Virus record (IMG/VR): IMGVR_UViG_3300033149_000546
Span: 1-36,217 of that record
Direction: 5' to 3' (one strand)
Source of the DNA: a virus
DNA length: 36,217 nt
Below, piece after piece: positions 8,733-16,882 of this stretch. Both the position numbers and the translations under genes were made by a program. Each line of letters begins with the position of its first letter. The stretch's first letter is position 1. Below the pieces are notes generated by a model. It was given only the letters and a program-made list of their open reading frames with translations. It was not told where the DNA came from and made no database searches.

Positions 8733-9112
8733 TGGGATTACGTGAACTAGCCGAAGCCGATTTAGGTGTCATTTTAGAAGATGACGACCGTGGTTTTGGT
8801 TGGTCCATAACGGTCACTGATCCTGATGGTAACACAGGTGATTTGACAGGTTCGGCGAATGATATTGCACAAGTAATTGATCCCGATACTGGCCAGGCTG
8901 TAAGTGGCCGACTAGCATCTGTGGCATTACGTGTATCATCATTAACCGAAGAAAATTTAGGATTACCCAAAGGTATTGCGGATTCGGGATCGAAACCGTG
9001 GGTCGTTGAATTCGAAGATATCAGCGGAAATGCCTATAAATTTAAAGTATCGCAATCAAACCCTGATCGAATGCTCGGTTTGGTTACATGCTTACTTGAG
9101 ATATACAAATGA
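8732..9112 (+). CDS. Probable head-tail connector protein
   Basis: A 126-aa beta-rich protein (WSITVTDPDGNTGDLTGSAND, ALRVSSLTEENLG, NAYKFKVSQSNPD). It has no catalytic motif. It lies between capsid and tail-completion genes where Mu-like and lambda-like phages encode connector or stopper proteins (gpFII/gp36-like positions). It overlaps its neighbours by one and four bases, so it is translated in series. The role is assigned from position only. Confidence 0.6.
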   Translation: MGLRELAEADLGVILEDDDRGFGWSITVTDPDGNTGDLTGSANDIAQVIDPDTGQAVSGRLASVALRVSSLTEENLGLPKGIADSGSKPWVVEFEDISGNAYKFKVSQSNPDRMLGLVTCLLEIYK

Positions 9113-9780
9113 CCATCGCGTCGTTAATTGATAAGCAAGATAATTTCGAAGTTGTTCGAGATCAGATTGCGGCAATTTTAGTACTCGAAATTGCAAATCA
9201 AATGTCATTAGCGACTGCAGGCAGTAAAGATCCCGACGATTGGAAGCTTCGAATTTTCACGGAGCGGTCAAATCCATGGGAACAATTGCTCAACGAACAA
9301 GATGATGCGAGTCCGATCGTCAATATATGGTACGATAATTCAAATTTTAATTTGAGCGGTAGTAATATCAAAGACCGCCAAAAAGCCGAAGCCACTTTCA
9401 ACATTGATTGTTATGGTTACGGTGTAAGTAAAGATATTACAGCCGGTGGGCATACACCAGGCGATCAGGAAGCGGCATTTGAAGTTCACAAAGCATTGCG
9501 ATTGGTTCGTAATATATTAATGGCCGCTGAATATACATATTTAGGATTGCGCGGTCTCGTGTGGCAACGTTGGCCACAATCGGTGAATGTTTTTCAGCCG
9601 CAAATAGGCGAACAACCGATTCAACAAATTGTCGGCGCACGATTAGCACTTCGTGTATCATTTAATGAATTTTCACCACAAGTTGTGGCTGAAACATTGG
9701 AATTTTTATCAGTAGATGTTAAACGCACAGAAGACGGTGAAATAGTAATCCGTGCGGATTATGACTACACAGCACCTTAA
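9109..9780 (+). CDS. Tail completion / neck protein, Mu gp37-like
   Basis: A 223-aa protein directly upstream of the tail sheath. In contractile Mu-like phages this slot holds the gp37-type protein (DUF1834 group), thought to act at the tail terminator or neck. Segments such as VNIWYDNSNFNLSGSNIKD and DCYGYGVSKD with a following helix, then VGARLALRVSFNEFSP near residue 190, fit that pattern. It starts by ATGA overlap with the preceding gene. A canonical AAGGAG follows its stop for the sheath gene. Confidence 0.65.
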   Translation: MTIASLIDKQDNFEVVRDQIAAILVLEIANQMSLATAGSKDPDDWKLRIFTERSNPWEQLLNEQDDASPIVNIWYDNSNFNLSGSNIKDRQKAEATFNIDCYGYGVSKDITAGGHTPGDQEAAFEVHKALRLVRNILMAAEYTYLGLRGLVWQRWPQSVNVFQPQIGEQPIQQIVGARLALRVSFNEFSPQVVAETLEFLSVDVKRTEDGEIVIRADYDYTAP

Positions 9781-9794
9781 AAGGAGATAAGCAC

Positions 9795-11294
9795 ATGCCT
9801 ATCAGTACAGCAGTTGACGCGAGTGCGGTCGCTCGTGTAGTTGGTATTAAGACCACATTCAAGAATTTATCAGCCGGTGGTATTTTACAATTACCGCAAC
9901 GCATAGCATTAGTTGGCCAAGGAAGTAGTGCGTCAGTTTATTCGACAACTAAAAAACAATTCACCAGTGCACTAGCAGTTGCACAGGATTATGGTTTCGG
10001 TTGCCCTCTTCATTTAGCTGCATTGCAATTATTGCCGGTCAATGGTGATGGTATCGGTACGATTCCATTAACTGTATATCCTCTTGACGACGATGGTGCG
10101 GGTGTTGTGTCTGATGGTGATGTGACTCCAACAGTTGCACCCACTGAAGCGGCATCGTACATCGTACGTGTTAATAACATCGATTCAGAATCGTTTGTCA
10201 TACCTGCAACTGGTGCAACAGTCGCCAGTGTGGTCACATCAATGACAGATGCGATTAATGCCGTTGTCGAAATGCCGATTATCGCCACTGACGGTACAAC
10301 CATAATGACCACCGCGTCGAAATGGAAAGGTGTTAGTGCAAACGACATCGTTATCGAGATCATTGGTTCAACTATATCAGGCAATTCATTCGCAATCACT
10401 CAACACACAGGCGGTTTAGTAAACCCTGATGTTGATGATGCATTAAACCAAGTCGGTGACGTGTGGGAAACAATGATGTTGAATTGTATGGACATTGCCG
10501 ACGTTGCATCATTGGCAAAATACACCACATTTGGCGAAGGTCGATGGGGTGCGTTAACGCGTAAACCGATTGTCGTATTTACTGGCAATACAGCGACTAC
10601 AGTATCAGCGGCGATTGCTATTCCTGATGCACGTAAAACAGACCGAACAAATGCACAACTTGTTGCACCTGGTTCAAATGATTTACCATTCGTGACTGCA
10701 GCGCGACAGCTTGCACGTATTGCGACGGTTGCAAATAACAACCCACCACAGGATTACGGTAGTCAAAACGCATCAGGTTTAGTTCCTGGTACTGATGGTG
10801 AGCAATGGACATATGCGGATCGTGATGTCGCTGTGAAAGGTGGTAGCTCAACCGTTGAAGTCAAGGACGGCGTTGTCAATATCTCCGATGTGGTCACATT
10901 CTACCATCCGTCGGGCGATCCATTACCAACATATCGATATGTGGTTGATATCGTTAAATTGCAGAACATTATTTTTAATTTGGATCTGATTTTCGCTGTT
11001 CCTGAATGGGACGGTTCTCCACTCATTCCTGATAATCAACCAACATCGAATCGTTCAGCTAAAAAACCAAAAACAGCGGTCGCGGCGGTTGCTGCAATGC
11101 TTGATAGTTTAGGTTTAAATGCGTTTATCAGTGACCCTGAAACAGCTAAGGCGAATACATTTGCTGAAATTGATTCGGGTAATCCTAAGCGGTTGAACTT
11201 AGTCACAACAGTGCAATTGAGCGGAAACAGTAATATTATTTCTGTTGACCTCGATTTTGGTTTCTATTTTGGCACGCCTGCAGTTGTGGCGTAA
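9795..11294 (+). CDS. Tail sheath protein, Mu gpL-like
   Basis: A 499-aa protein of the size of Mu gpL, followed by the tube, chaperone and tape-measure genes in the Mu order. Landmarks: RIALVGQGSSASVY near the N-terminus (Rossmann-like entry strand of sheath proteins), RWGALTRKPIVVFTGN in the middle, and the C-terminal TVQLSGNSNIISVDLDFGFYF strand pattern used for sheath-sheath linkage. It forms the contractile outer tube. A strong AAGGAG before ATG 9795 indicates high expression. Confidence 0.92.
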   Translation: MPISTAVDASAVARVVGIKTTFKNLSAGGILQLPQRIALVGQGSSASVYSTTKKQFTSALAVAQDYGFGCPLHLAALQLLPVNGDGIGTIPLTVYPLDDDGAGVVSDGDVTPTVAPTEAASYIVRVNNIDSESFVIPATGATVASVVTSMTDAINAVVEMPIIATDGTTIMTTASKWKGVSANDIVIEIIGSTISGNSFAITQHTGGLVNPDVDDALNQVGDVWETMMLNCMDIADVASLAKYTTFGEGRWGALTRKPIVVFTGNTATTVSAAIAIPDARKTDRTNAQLVAPGSNDLPFVTAARQLARIATVANNNPPQDYGSQNASGLVPGTDGEQWTYADRDVAVKGGSSTVEVKDGVVNISDVVTFYHPSGDPLPTYRYVVDIVKLQNIIFNLDLIFAVPEWDGSPLIPDNQPTSNRSAKKPKTAVAAVAAMLDSLGLNAFISDPETAKANTFAEIDSGNPKRLNLVTTVQLSGNSNIISVDLDFGFYFGTPAVVA

Positions 11295-11312
11295 ATTTAA
11301 GGAGAATAAACC

Positions 11313-11696
11313 ATGCCCGCAATTGGTGGTAGTATAGAATCAGTAACATTAGCCGGTCGAGAATTTCCCGTCGCGGCAGATGCGGAATCACAACGTAAAT
11401 TGGGTGGTTTTGAGAACGAAATACAAGCGAATGGTGATAGTACAGCGCGATTAATTAAAACACGCGTACCGTTATCAGTCGATGGTTTGACGGTCGAAAT
11501 TGACGACGATCGCGGCGATCAAGAATACATACAAGAATTATCAGATCGAAATGATTTTTGGCCATTGGCGATTACATATGCATCGGGTGCAACTTATCAG
11601 GGTACATCACAAATTGTTGGTGAAACTCAGGCAAGCAGTCAAAATGCGACGTGTGCAATATCGTTAATGGGTCCAGGTAAACTAACGAAGCAGTAA
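11313..11696 (+). CDS. Tail tube protein, Mu gpM-like
   Basis: A 127-aa protein immediately after the sheath, matching Mu gpM in size and order. The pattern SIESVTLAGREFPVAADAE, then ENEIQANGDSTARLIKTR, is typical of this tube family. It forms the inner rigid tube. AAGGAG precedes ATG 11313. Confidence 0.9.
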   Translation: MPAIGGSIESVTLAGREFPVAADAESQRKLGGFENEIQANGDSTARLIKTRVPLSVDGLTVEIDDDRGDQEYIQELSDRNDFWPLAITYASGATYQGTSQIVGETQASSQNATCAISLMGPGKLTKQ

Positions 11697-11715
11697 ATGA
11701 AAATAGGGTAATGAC

Positions 11716-12135
11716 ATGGTAGAAGAAAACATAATCGCGCCAGAAATGGCAGAAGCGGAATTCGATCGTTTCGTTGATGCAATGGATCTTGATCTTGATA
11801 CATCTGAAATGGATGTTGAAGATTTAACCGCATTCAAAAAGCAGAAAAAACGAATCATTAAGTCGATCATCTGTGGTAATTTGATCATTAATGATGAAGG
11901 TGAAGCCGTTTTCACACCTTCAAATTCGAGATCGAAACACAAAGATCCGATCACGTTCCATGAACGTACTGGTGCATCGTTAATGGCGATGGACACGAAA
12001 AAGAATAATCACAATGTTGCCAAAACTTATGCAGTCATGGGCGATATGTGTGAAGTTTCACCGAAGGTATTTTCAGGCCTTGCCGGTTCTGATATCAAAA
12101 TTTGTGAGGCGTTGTTCGCCCTTTTAATGGATTAG
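11716..12135 (+). CDS. Tail assembly chaperone, short form
   Basis: A 139-aa acidic, helical protein between tube and tape-measure genes, the conserved place of the tail assembly chaperone (lambda gpG, Mu gp41-type). It binds the tape measure before the tube polymerises. Its stop at 12133-12135 lies inside an overlapping frame that stays open to 12344, so a minority of ribosomes probably shift back one base to make a longer GT-type product. The end of the product (EALFALLMD) coincides with the candidate slip region. Confidence 0.82.
   Translation: MVEENIIAPEMAEAEFDRFVDAMDLDLDTSEMDVEDLTAFKKQKKRIIKSIICGNLIINDEGEAVFTPSNSRSKHKDPITFHERTGASLMAMDTKKNNHNVAKTYAVMGDMCEVSPKVFSGLAGSDIKICEALFALLMD
12120..12126 (+). 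promoter_or_regulatory. Candidate -1 ribosomal frameshift site
   Basis: The bases C CTT TTA (zero frame shown) lie nine bases before the stop of the chaperone's short form. A -1 shift gives CCT TTT AAT and enters the frame that is open from 12108 to 12344. The heptamer is not a perfect X XXY YYZ site, so the exact slip position is uncertain. The frame relation (-1) and the short overlap window are seen directly. Confidence 0.45.
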
Positions 12136-12146
12136 TTCGGTCGTTA

Positions 12147-12344
12147 TTGGTTCGCCACGGTGAAGATGCCAAACTCGACAAGTGTGGTCATATATTCACC
12201 GCGGTATATAGTGAAATGTTTTTGCAAATATGCCGCGATTATCCGGGATTGCCGAACGCCCGTGATCTGACAGCAAAAGAAATTCTGTTTTTTTATGATG
12301 GTTTACGACCTGAATTAAAAGAACATACAAAACCAAAGGGGTGA
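12147..12344 (+). CDS. Tail assembly chaperone C-terminal extension (frameshift product)
   Basis: The 65-aa segment from TTG 12147 has no ribosome-binding site and the frame is open back to 12108, just upstream of the previous stop. It is therefore best read as the T-part of a GT-type chaperone made by -1 frameshifting, giving roughly a 210-aa fusion. It contains conserved-looking KCGHIFTAVYSEMFLQICRDYPGLP and ends four bases before the tape-measure start. In known systems the extension recruits the tube subunit. Initiation at TTG as a separate protein is possible but less likely. Confidence 0.65.
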   Translation: MVRHGEDAKLDKCGHIFTAVYSEMFLQICRDYPGLPNARDLTAKEILFFYDGLRPELKEHTKPKG

Positions 12345-12347
12345 CAC

Positions 12348-13880
12348 ATGGCTGGTCGATTTTCTGTTGAAGCAGTATTCAAAGCAGTCGACCGCGTGAC
12401 CGCCCCCATCACCCGTATGCAAAATCGTGTCGGTAAATTCACGCGTGCTGCAGCAAAACAATTTCATAAATTGAATCGTGCAGTTGGTAAAGTCACTGGT
12501 GCTATGAAACGTGGGGCAAGTGCTGTTCTTAAATTTGGAGGTGTTGCGGCTGCGGCTGGCGTTGCAGTAGTAGCCATTGCACTGAACAAAGTCGCCACTG
12601 CAGCCGATGAACTCGCAAAACGTACCCGTCGAATAAAATTTCCCATTGAAGAATTTCAAGAATGGCAATTTGTCGCATCACAAGCGGGAATTGACACAGG
12701 CGAATTCGATAAATCGTTGGAAAAATTCACAAAGGCAGTTGGTGAAGCGCGTGCAGGAACAGGTACGTTATTCACAATGTTGAATAAAACTGATAAAGGT
12801 TTACTCAAACAAATCACATCAACTGACAACGCCGCAGATGCGTTTGATATCTATTTAAAATCGATTCGTGATACTGAAAATCAACTTGATAAAACAGCAC
12901 TGGCAACGGCTGCATTTGGTCGAACTGGTGCGAAATTTTTGAATATTACTGAAATGAGTACCAAAGCGGTTAGTGATTTACGAAAAGAACAGCGCGAAAA
13001 TGGAATAATCACCAAAGAACAAGCTGCAGTTGCTGAAAAATATAATGATGCGATCGATAGTTTAACACGCAGTTTGTTTGGCATGTTGCAGAATGTTTTA
13101 ATTCCAATGATGCCAGCAATCACAAATATGACGCGATCAATCCGCGAATGGATCATCGCAAACAAAGATTTAATCGCCAGCGGTTTCATGGATTTTGCCC
13201 GAAACGCTAAAGATGCGCTTTTCAATCTCTTCGAATCATTGCAGAAAATGAATGCAGAACATAGCATTTTAGAACAATTGAAAACCGTGATATCTGCGAT
13301 TTCAACAGGCTTAAGTTTTCTTGCTGAAAATGCCGGTACGATATTGAAAATAGTCGCGGGTGTCATTGTATTATCACTTGCACTAAAAACCCTCACTGTG
13401 ATTATGGGTGCGATTAATCTCGTAATGGCATTGAATCCATTTGGCCTGATGGTAATCGGCATTGTGGCCGCTGGTGCTGCGATTGCCGCTATTACAATGC
13501 TGGTAATGGATAACTGGTCTGAAATCGGTGCATTTTTTACTGATCTATGGGACGGTATCACATCCACATTTCAAAACGCGTTCGATATGATTTCAAATAT
13601 TGTGGCTGATATCGGTGCTAAAATAGCAAGTGTCACCGATGTGGGTGGAATATTATCAGGTATCGGTAGTTTCTTCGGATTCGGTGACGATGATGAATCG
13701 AAATCATCACCACAGGGTTCGCAAGTAGTCAGTCCACAAGCACGAGTTGCACGTAGCATTGAAGAACAACGCAGCACGAGTACTGCAGAAGTGACCATTC
13801 GTGATGAAACCAAACGCGCCGAATTAACTGGTGGTAAATTAGGTCGTGGTCTATCATTAGAACAATCAGGTACATTTTAA
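12348..13880 (+). CDS. Tape measure protein
   Basis: A 510-aa protein placed after the chaperone. The N-terminus has FKAVDRVTAPITRMQNRVGKF, a signature of Mu-like tape measures, then an Ala/Val hydrophobic segment (about 62-80). The helical centre is followed by a second long hydrophobic stretch (about 330-385, two or three membrane-spanning lengths) and a Gly/Ser-rich C-terminus. Tape measures fix tail length and exit during DNA ejection; by the usual proportionality this short one implies a short contractile tail (inference). GGGGTGA precedes the ATG closely. Confidence 0.9.
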   Translation: MAGRFSVEAVFKAVDRVTAPITRMQNRVGKFTRAAAKQFHKLNRAVGKVTGAMKRGASAVLKFGGVAAAAGVAVVAIALNKVATAADELAKRTRRIKFPIEEFQEWQFVASQAGIDTGEFDKSLEKFTKAVGEARAGTGTLFTMLNKTDKGLLKQITSTDNAADAFDIYLKSIRDTENQLDKTALATAAFGRTGAKFLNITEMSTKAVSDLRKEQRENGIITKEQAAVAEKYNDAIDSLTRSLFGMLQNVLIPMMPAITNMTRSIREWIIANKDLIASGFMDFARNAKDALFNLFESLQKMNAEHSILEQLKTVISAISTGLSFLAENAGTILKIVAGVIVLSLALKTLTVIMGAINLVMALNPFGLMVIGIVAAGAAIAAITMLVMDNWSEIGAFFTDLWDGITSTFQNAFDMISNIVADIGAKIASVTDVGGILSGIGSFFGFGDDDESKSSPQGSQVVSPQARVARSIEEQRSTSTAEVTIRDETKRAELTGGKLGRGLSLEQSGTF

Positions 13881-13899
13881 TTAATTAGAGGTTTATATC

Positions 13900-14319
13900 A
13901 TGCCAGCACCGGTGAAATTTTTAGATTTTGTAGAACAGTTGGGGCTTGAGCAACATCAGCTTAATACTGACACGCTTAAAATGGCATTGACCAATGTATT
14001 ACCAGTCAATAGCCAAACTGTTTTTGATCCTGTAACACTCCATGCAGCACCAGCGGCAGCAAATGGTTACACGGCAGGTGGTGACGATGTATTGAATACA
14101 TGGTCTGAATCGGCAGGAACTGCCACACTCAGTGGTACGGACATCACGATTACTGCTACGGCGGGTGGAATTGGACCATTTCAATATATTGTATTGTATA
14201 ACGACACGAACCCAACTGATATGCTTGTGTTTTATTATGACCATGGTTCATCGATCACATTGGCGGATGGTGAGTCGTTTGTTATCGATATTTTAACCAA
14301 CATATTCACATTGGTATAA
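13900..14319 (+). CDS. Unrecognised tail-region protein
   Basis: A 139-aa beta-rich protein (TLSGTDITITATAGGIGPFQ, VLYNDTNPTDMLVFYYDHG, ITLADGESFVIDI). This is the small, mostly beta protein commonly found just before receptor-binding or tail-accessory genes, and it may be a minor virion protein. An AGAGG sits before ATG 13900. There is no enzymatic motif. It is co-directional with short gaps, so it is part of the late tail operon. Confidence 0.7.
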   Translation: MPAPVKFLDFVEQLGLEQHQLNTDTLKMALTNVLPVNSQTVFDPVTLHAAPAAANGYTAGGDDVLNTWSESAGTATLSGTDITITATAGGIGPFQYIVLYNDTNPTDMLVFYYDHGSSITLADGESFVIDILTNIFTLV

Positions 14320-14329
14320 GGGGTAAATT

Positions 14330-14584
14330 ATGCATAATCGAGACAAATATCCGGCAATATGGGCGGAAAAAGAACGTGCTGAAAAAGAACTGAAACCATT
14401 ATTTAAAGAACGTAAAGTTCACACTGATGAAATGGCGGTTTTGCAACATGATATTCAAGTGTTGCAAGAACGTAAACAAGCATTGAATGAAAAAGCAATG
14501 AAAGACACTGATCAGATCATGGGGTTACGTGACACAGTTTCACGTATGGCTCGTGCAATGGGCGCTGTGGTTGCTGGTTCATAA
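14330..14584 (+). CDS. Small charged coiled-coil protein
   Basis: An 84-aa protein with a long Lys/Glu-rich heptad-like helix (about 10-65: KERAEKELKPLFKERKVHTD, LQHDIQVLQERKQALNEKAM). No family is recognised. It ends with a short hydrophobic Met/Ala/Val tail. The gap to the previous gene is 10 bases with AAGGGG upstream. It may be a tail-assembly or structural linker protein; no firm function. Confidence 0.7.
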   Translation: MHNRDKYPAIWAEKERAEKELKPLFKERKVHTDEMAVLQHDIQVLQERKQALNEKAMKDTDQIMGLRDTVSRMARAMGAVVAGS

Positions 14585-14586
14585 TA

Positions 14587-14835
14587 ATGAAATTTTGGAA
14601 TCCTAAGTATTGCAATTGTCTCGTGTGGATAATTGCAATGTGGTGGATGAACCGTAATATTGGTGGATATTTGATAATTAGGAAGTCAGATCACGGATGG
14701 TGGCCTCATTTTTTGTGGTCAAATGATTTGTATTCATTTTGGGCATATGTACCATTAAAACGATTAGTTAAATGTGACAAATGGAAAATACCACCCGTGA
14801 TTTTTAAGGGTAGAGTGATTTATAATGCATTGTGA
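14587..14835 (+). CDS. Conserved Trp-rich phage protein of unknown function
   Basis: An 82-aa protein very rich in Trp and Tyr. The pattern YCNCLVWIIAMWW, GGYLIIRKS, then WPHFLWSNDLYSFWAYVPLKR is one I recognise as recurring in small hypothetical proteins of proteobacterial phages. The hydrophobic N-terminal stretch (10-20) could touch a membrane. It starts two bases after the preceding stop. No reaction can be named. Confidence 0.7.
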   Translation: MKFWNPKYCNCLVWIIAMWWMNRNIGGYLIIRKSDHGWWPHFLWSNDLYSFWAYVPLKRLVKCDKWKIPPVIFKGRVIYNAL

Positions 14836-14844
14836 GATCAAATA

Positions 14845-15249
14845 ATGGCGACTTTAGAGGAAATATCATTAATTCTCGATTCTATATCTAATATAAATGG
14901 CCTGAGAAAAGATGTTCGCAGGAATGCAGAGGGATATATGCAATCTTTGGCGAATGGCCAGACATATTTGGAAGTTGACGCAATAATCCGAGAAGATTTA
15001 GTGCAATATACCAGAAGGCTAGATTGGCAAAAAGTCATCTTCCTGTCTGGCGCAAACTCTACAAAGCTCGGAAATGGCGCTGCCGCATTAGGACTGACTA
15101 ACGCTGATTTAATTGCTGCACATAATGAAGTTAGAACAGTTGTAGACTTTTTAGATTCGCAGCCGGCAGCAACAAGTGATGCGTCCATTGAGTCGGCAAA
15201 AAATTACATATTAAATAATATCGCTCAATACGTCACCGTGTGGGATTAA
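14845..15249 (+). CDS. Unrecognised helical tail-region protein
   Basis: A 134-aa mainly helical protein (NGLRKDVRRNAEGYMQSLANG, IIREDLVQYTRRLDWQKVIF). The second half, LGLTNADLIAAHNEVRTVVDFLD, is also helical. It has no cysteines, membrane segment or signal. Located just before the repeat-containing tail protein, its codon choice looks closer to that gene than to the head genes. The role is unknown; a virion or tail accessory is likely from context. Confidence 0.7.
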   Translation: MATLEEISLILDSISNINGLRKDVRRNAEGYMQSLANGQTYLEVDAIIREDLVQYTRRLDWQKVIFLSGANSTKLGNGAAALGLTNADLIAAHNEVRTVVDFLDSQPAATSDASIESAKNYILNNIAQYVTVWD

Positions 15250-15252
15250 CTT

Positions 15253-16569
15253 GTGACATGGGATAAAGGTTTTAATTTTAGAGGCACATCAGGATATGTC
15301 ACCGATGGCACTAATGAGACTTATGTTATTGGAGTGGCATATCCAGTTACTAGAAACGGTGTAACGTTTGGTTGGGAAACTGCACCATCAGGGCACGTCG
15401 ATAGGACTACAAGCGGAGATCACCGGTTAGCCGGAATAGCTCACAGGGCTAACGATGGTACACAGGCAGATTTTCGAGTCGATCTAAATTCTACTGGTGA
15501 TCACGATATAACTCTGGCTTTCGGTGATAATCAACTTCAAAATATACATTGTGATATTATTGATAATGCAGCAGTTGACACAACAATCACTGATACATCA
15601 GTTGCAGCTAATAATTTTGTTGATGCATCAAACGTTGAATACTCAAGGGCGAATTGGCCCGGAAGCAATACGCCGATAACGGTAACATTTTCATCAATAA
15701 TATTAAGGTTGAGAATTGGCGCTAGTTCGTCGACAACAAGAAGCACAACCCTAGCACATTTATTTGTATCCGAGGCAGCAGCAGGCGCAATCAGTGAAAT
15801 ATCATCAGGTAGTTTCACATTATCTGAGTCAACTCTTGACACCCTTCATCACCAAAAATCACAATTATCAACAGAATCATTTGCTTTAACCGCTGCAAAT
15901 ATCGACACAATTTACGCACGGTTGTCACAACTTGAGTCAGGTTCATTCGATGTCAATGGTGCGAATGTTGATACACTTACTAATCGGGTTTCTTCACTCG
16001 ATACCGGTTCATTTAATTTAACCGGTTCGAATATTGACACATTGTTCAATCGGTTGATGATCGCTGAATCAGGTGCTTTTGTATTAACCGGCGATAATAT
16101 CGACACGCTGGTCAATCGTGTATCACCGCTTGATAGTGGTTCATTCAATGTCAATGGTTCAGCAATTGCCACGATATATGAGTCATTGGCACCAACAGCA
16201 TTACTTGAGTCAGGTTCATTCGCGATAACCGGCACACCTGTGGATTCATTAGTTCATCATGTGACACGTATTGTTAGTGGTGCGTTTGCATTGACAGGTT
16301 CAGCGATTGATTCCACGGTATCGCTGGTGACTGACATCAACACCGGTGCTTTTATATTGACCGGTAACGATATACAATCATTGTACCATCGATTGACAGT
16401 ACTCGAATCAGGTGCATTTGTACTTGATGGTTCGGATATTTCGACCGCTGTCACCGGTGTTGGCGCCGATGTGATTATTGATATCCAACTTATTCACGAT
16501 ATATCGAATAAAATTCGACTTGATTGTGCAACCAGCGCGATTAGTTTAAAGAGGGTTCAAAATGATTAA
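15253..16569 (+). CDS. Repeat-containing tail/virion surface protein
   Basis: 438 aa starting at GTG 15253. The N-terminal 180 residues are beta-rich (FRGTSGYVTDGTNETYVIG onward). The remainder holds about ten imperfect 22-residue repeats of the type SGxFxLTGxxIDTLxxRLxxLE, ending with VTGVGADVIIDIQ. Such repeats occur in surface-exposed phage structural proteins and adhesins, so a receptor-contact or tail-decoration role is reasonable but unproven. The last 8 bases overlap the next gene. Confidence 0.75.
   Translation: MTWDKGFNFRGTSGYVTDGTNETYVIGVAYPVTRNGVTFGWETAPSGHVDRTTSGDHRLAGIAHRANDGTQADFRVDLNSTGDHDITLAFGDNQLQNIHCDIIDNAAVDTTITDTSVAANNFVDASNVEYSRANWPGSNTPITVTFSSIILRLRIGASSSTTRSTTLAHLFVSEAAAGAISEISSGSFTLSESTLDTLHHQKSQLSTESFALTAANIDTIYARLSQLESGSFDVNGANVDTLTNRVSSLDTGSFNLTGSNIDTLFNRLMIAESGAFVLTGDNIDTLVNRVSPLDSGSFNVNGSAIATIYESLAPTALLESGSFAITGTPVDSLVHHVTRIVSGAFALTGSAIDSTVSLVTDINTGAFILTGNDIQSLYHRLTVLESGAFVLDGSDISTAVTGVGADVIIDIQLIHDISNKIRLDCATSAISLKRVQND
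15790..16460 (+). repeat. Degenerate tandem repeat, about 66 bp period
   Basis: About ten diverged copies encode the 22-residue unit with invariant Gly-Ser/Ala-Phe and Ile/Val-Asp-Thr/Ser positions. Nucleotide identity between units is moderate, with short near-exact blocks such as CTTGAGTCAGGTTCATTCG occurring twice. This indicates old duplications with possible ongoing homogenisation. Confidence 0.85.
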
Positions 16570-16882
16570 TGTATACCCTGATACTGACACCGAAGAAGTT
16601 TATAACGTTGTTCAAGCTGGTGCGCCATATGATTTAGATGCGAAGTCAATCACGAAAGTTGAAGTATATGTATGCAACAATCTGTCGAAACTCACGTCTG
16701 AATCTGAAGCTGTCATCAGTAGTGACGATGGTTATATATCGTGGGTCGCCGATGTATTAACGATTAAATTCGGATATCTCGGTGTGGTCGCTGGCAAGTA
16801 TAAAGCGAAAATCAGATTTTACAACGCAGCTAATCCCCTCGGTTTCGTTGTGCAAGAAATCCCGATCAAGGTGGTGTGTTAA
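16562..16882 (+). CDS. Unrecognised small tail-region protein
   Basis: A 106-aa beta-rich protein (KVEVYVCNNLSKLTSE, DVLTIKFGYLGVVAGKYKAK, PLGFVVQEIPIKVV), resembling a single Ig-like or baseplate-accessory domain. It overlaps the repeat protein by 8 bases and ends immediately before gpN, which ties it to tail or baseplate assembly. Function is not recognised. Confidence 0.7.
   Translation: MINVYPDTDTEEVYNVVQAGAPYDLDAKSITKVEVYVCNNLSKLTSESEAVISSDDGYISWVADVLTIKFGYLGVVAGKYKAKIRFYNAANPLGFVVQEIPIKVVC

Noticed and set aside
12881-13567. 228-aa minus-strand open frame over the tape measure
   Set aside because: An antisense shadow of the tape-measure gene with no start signal or recognisable domain.
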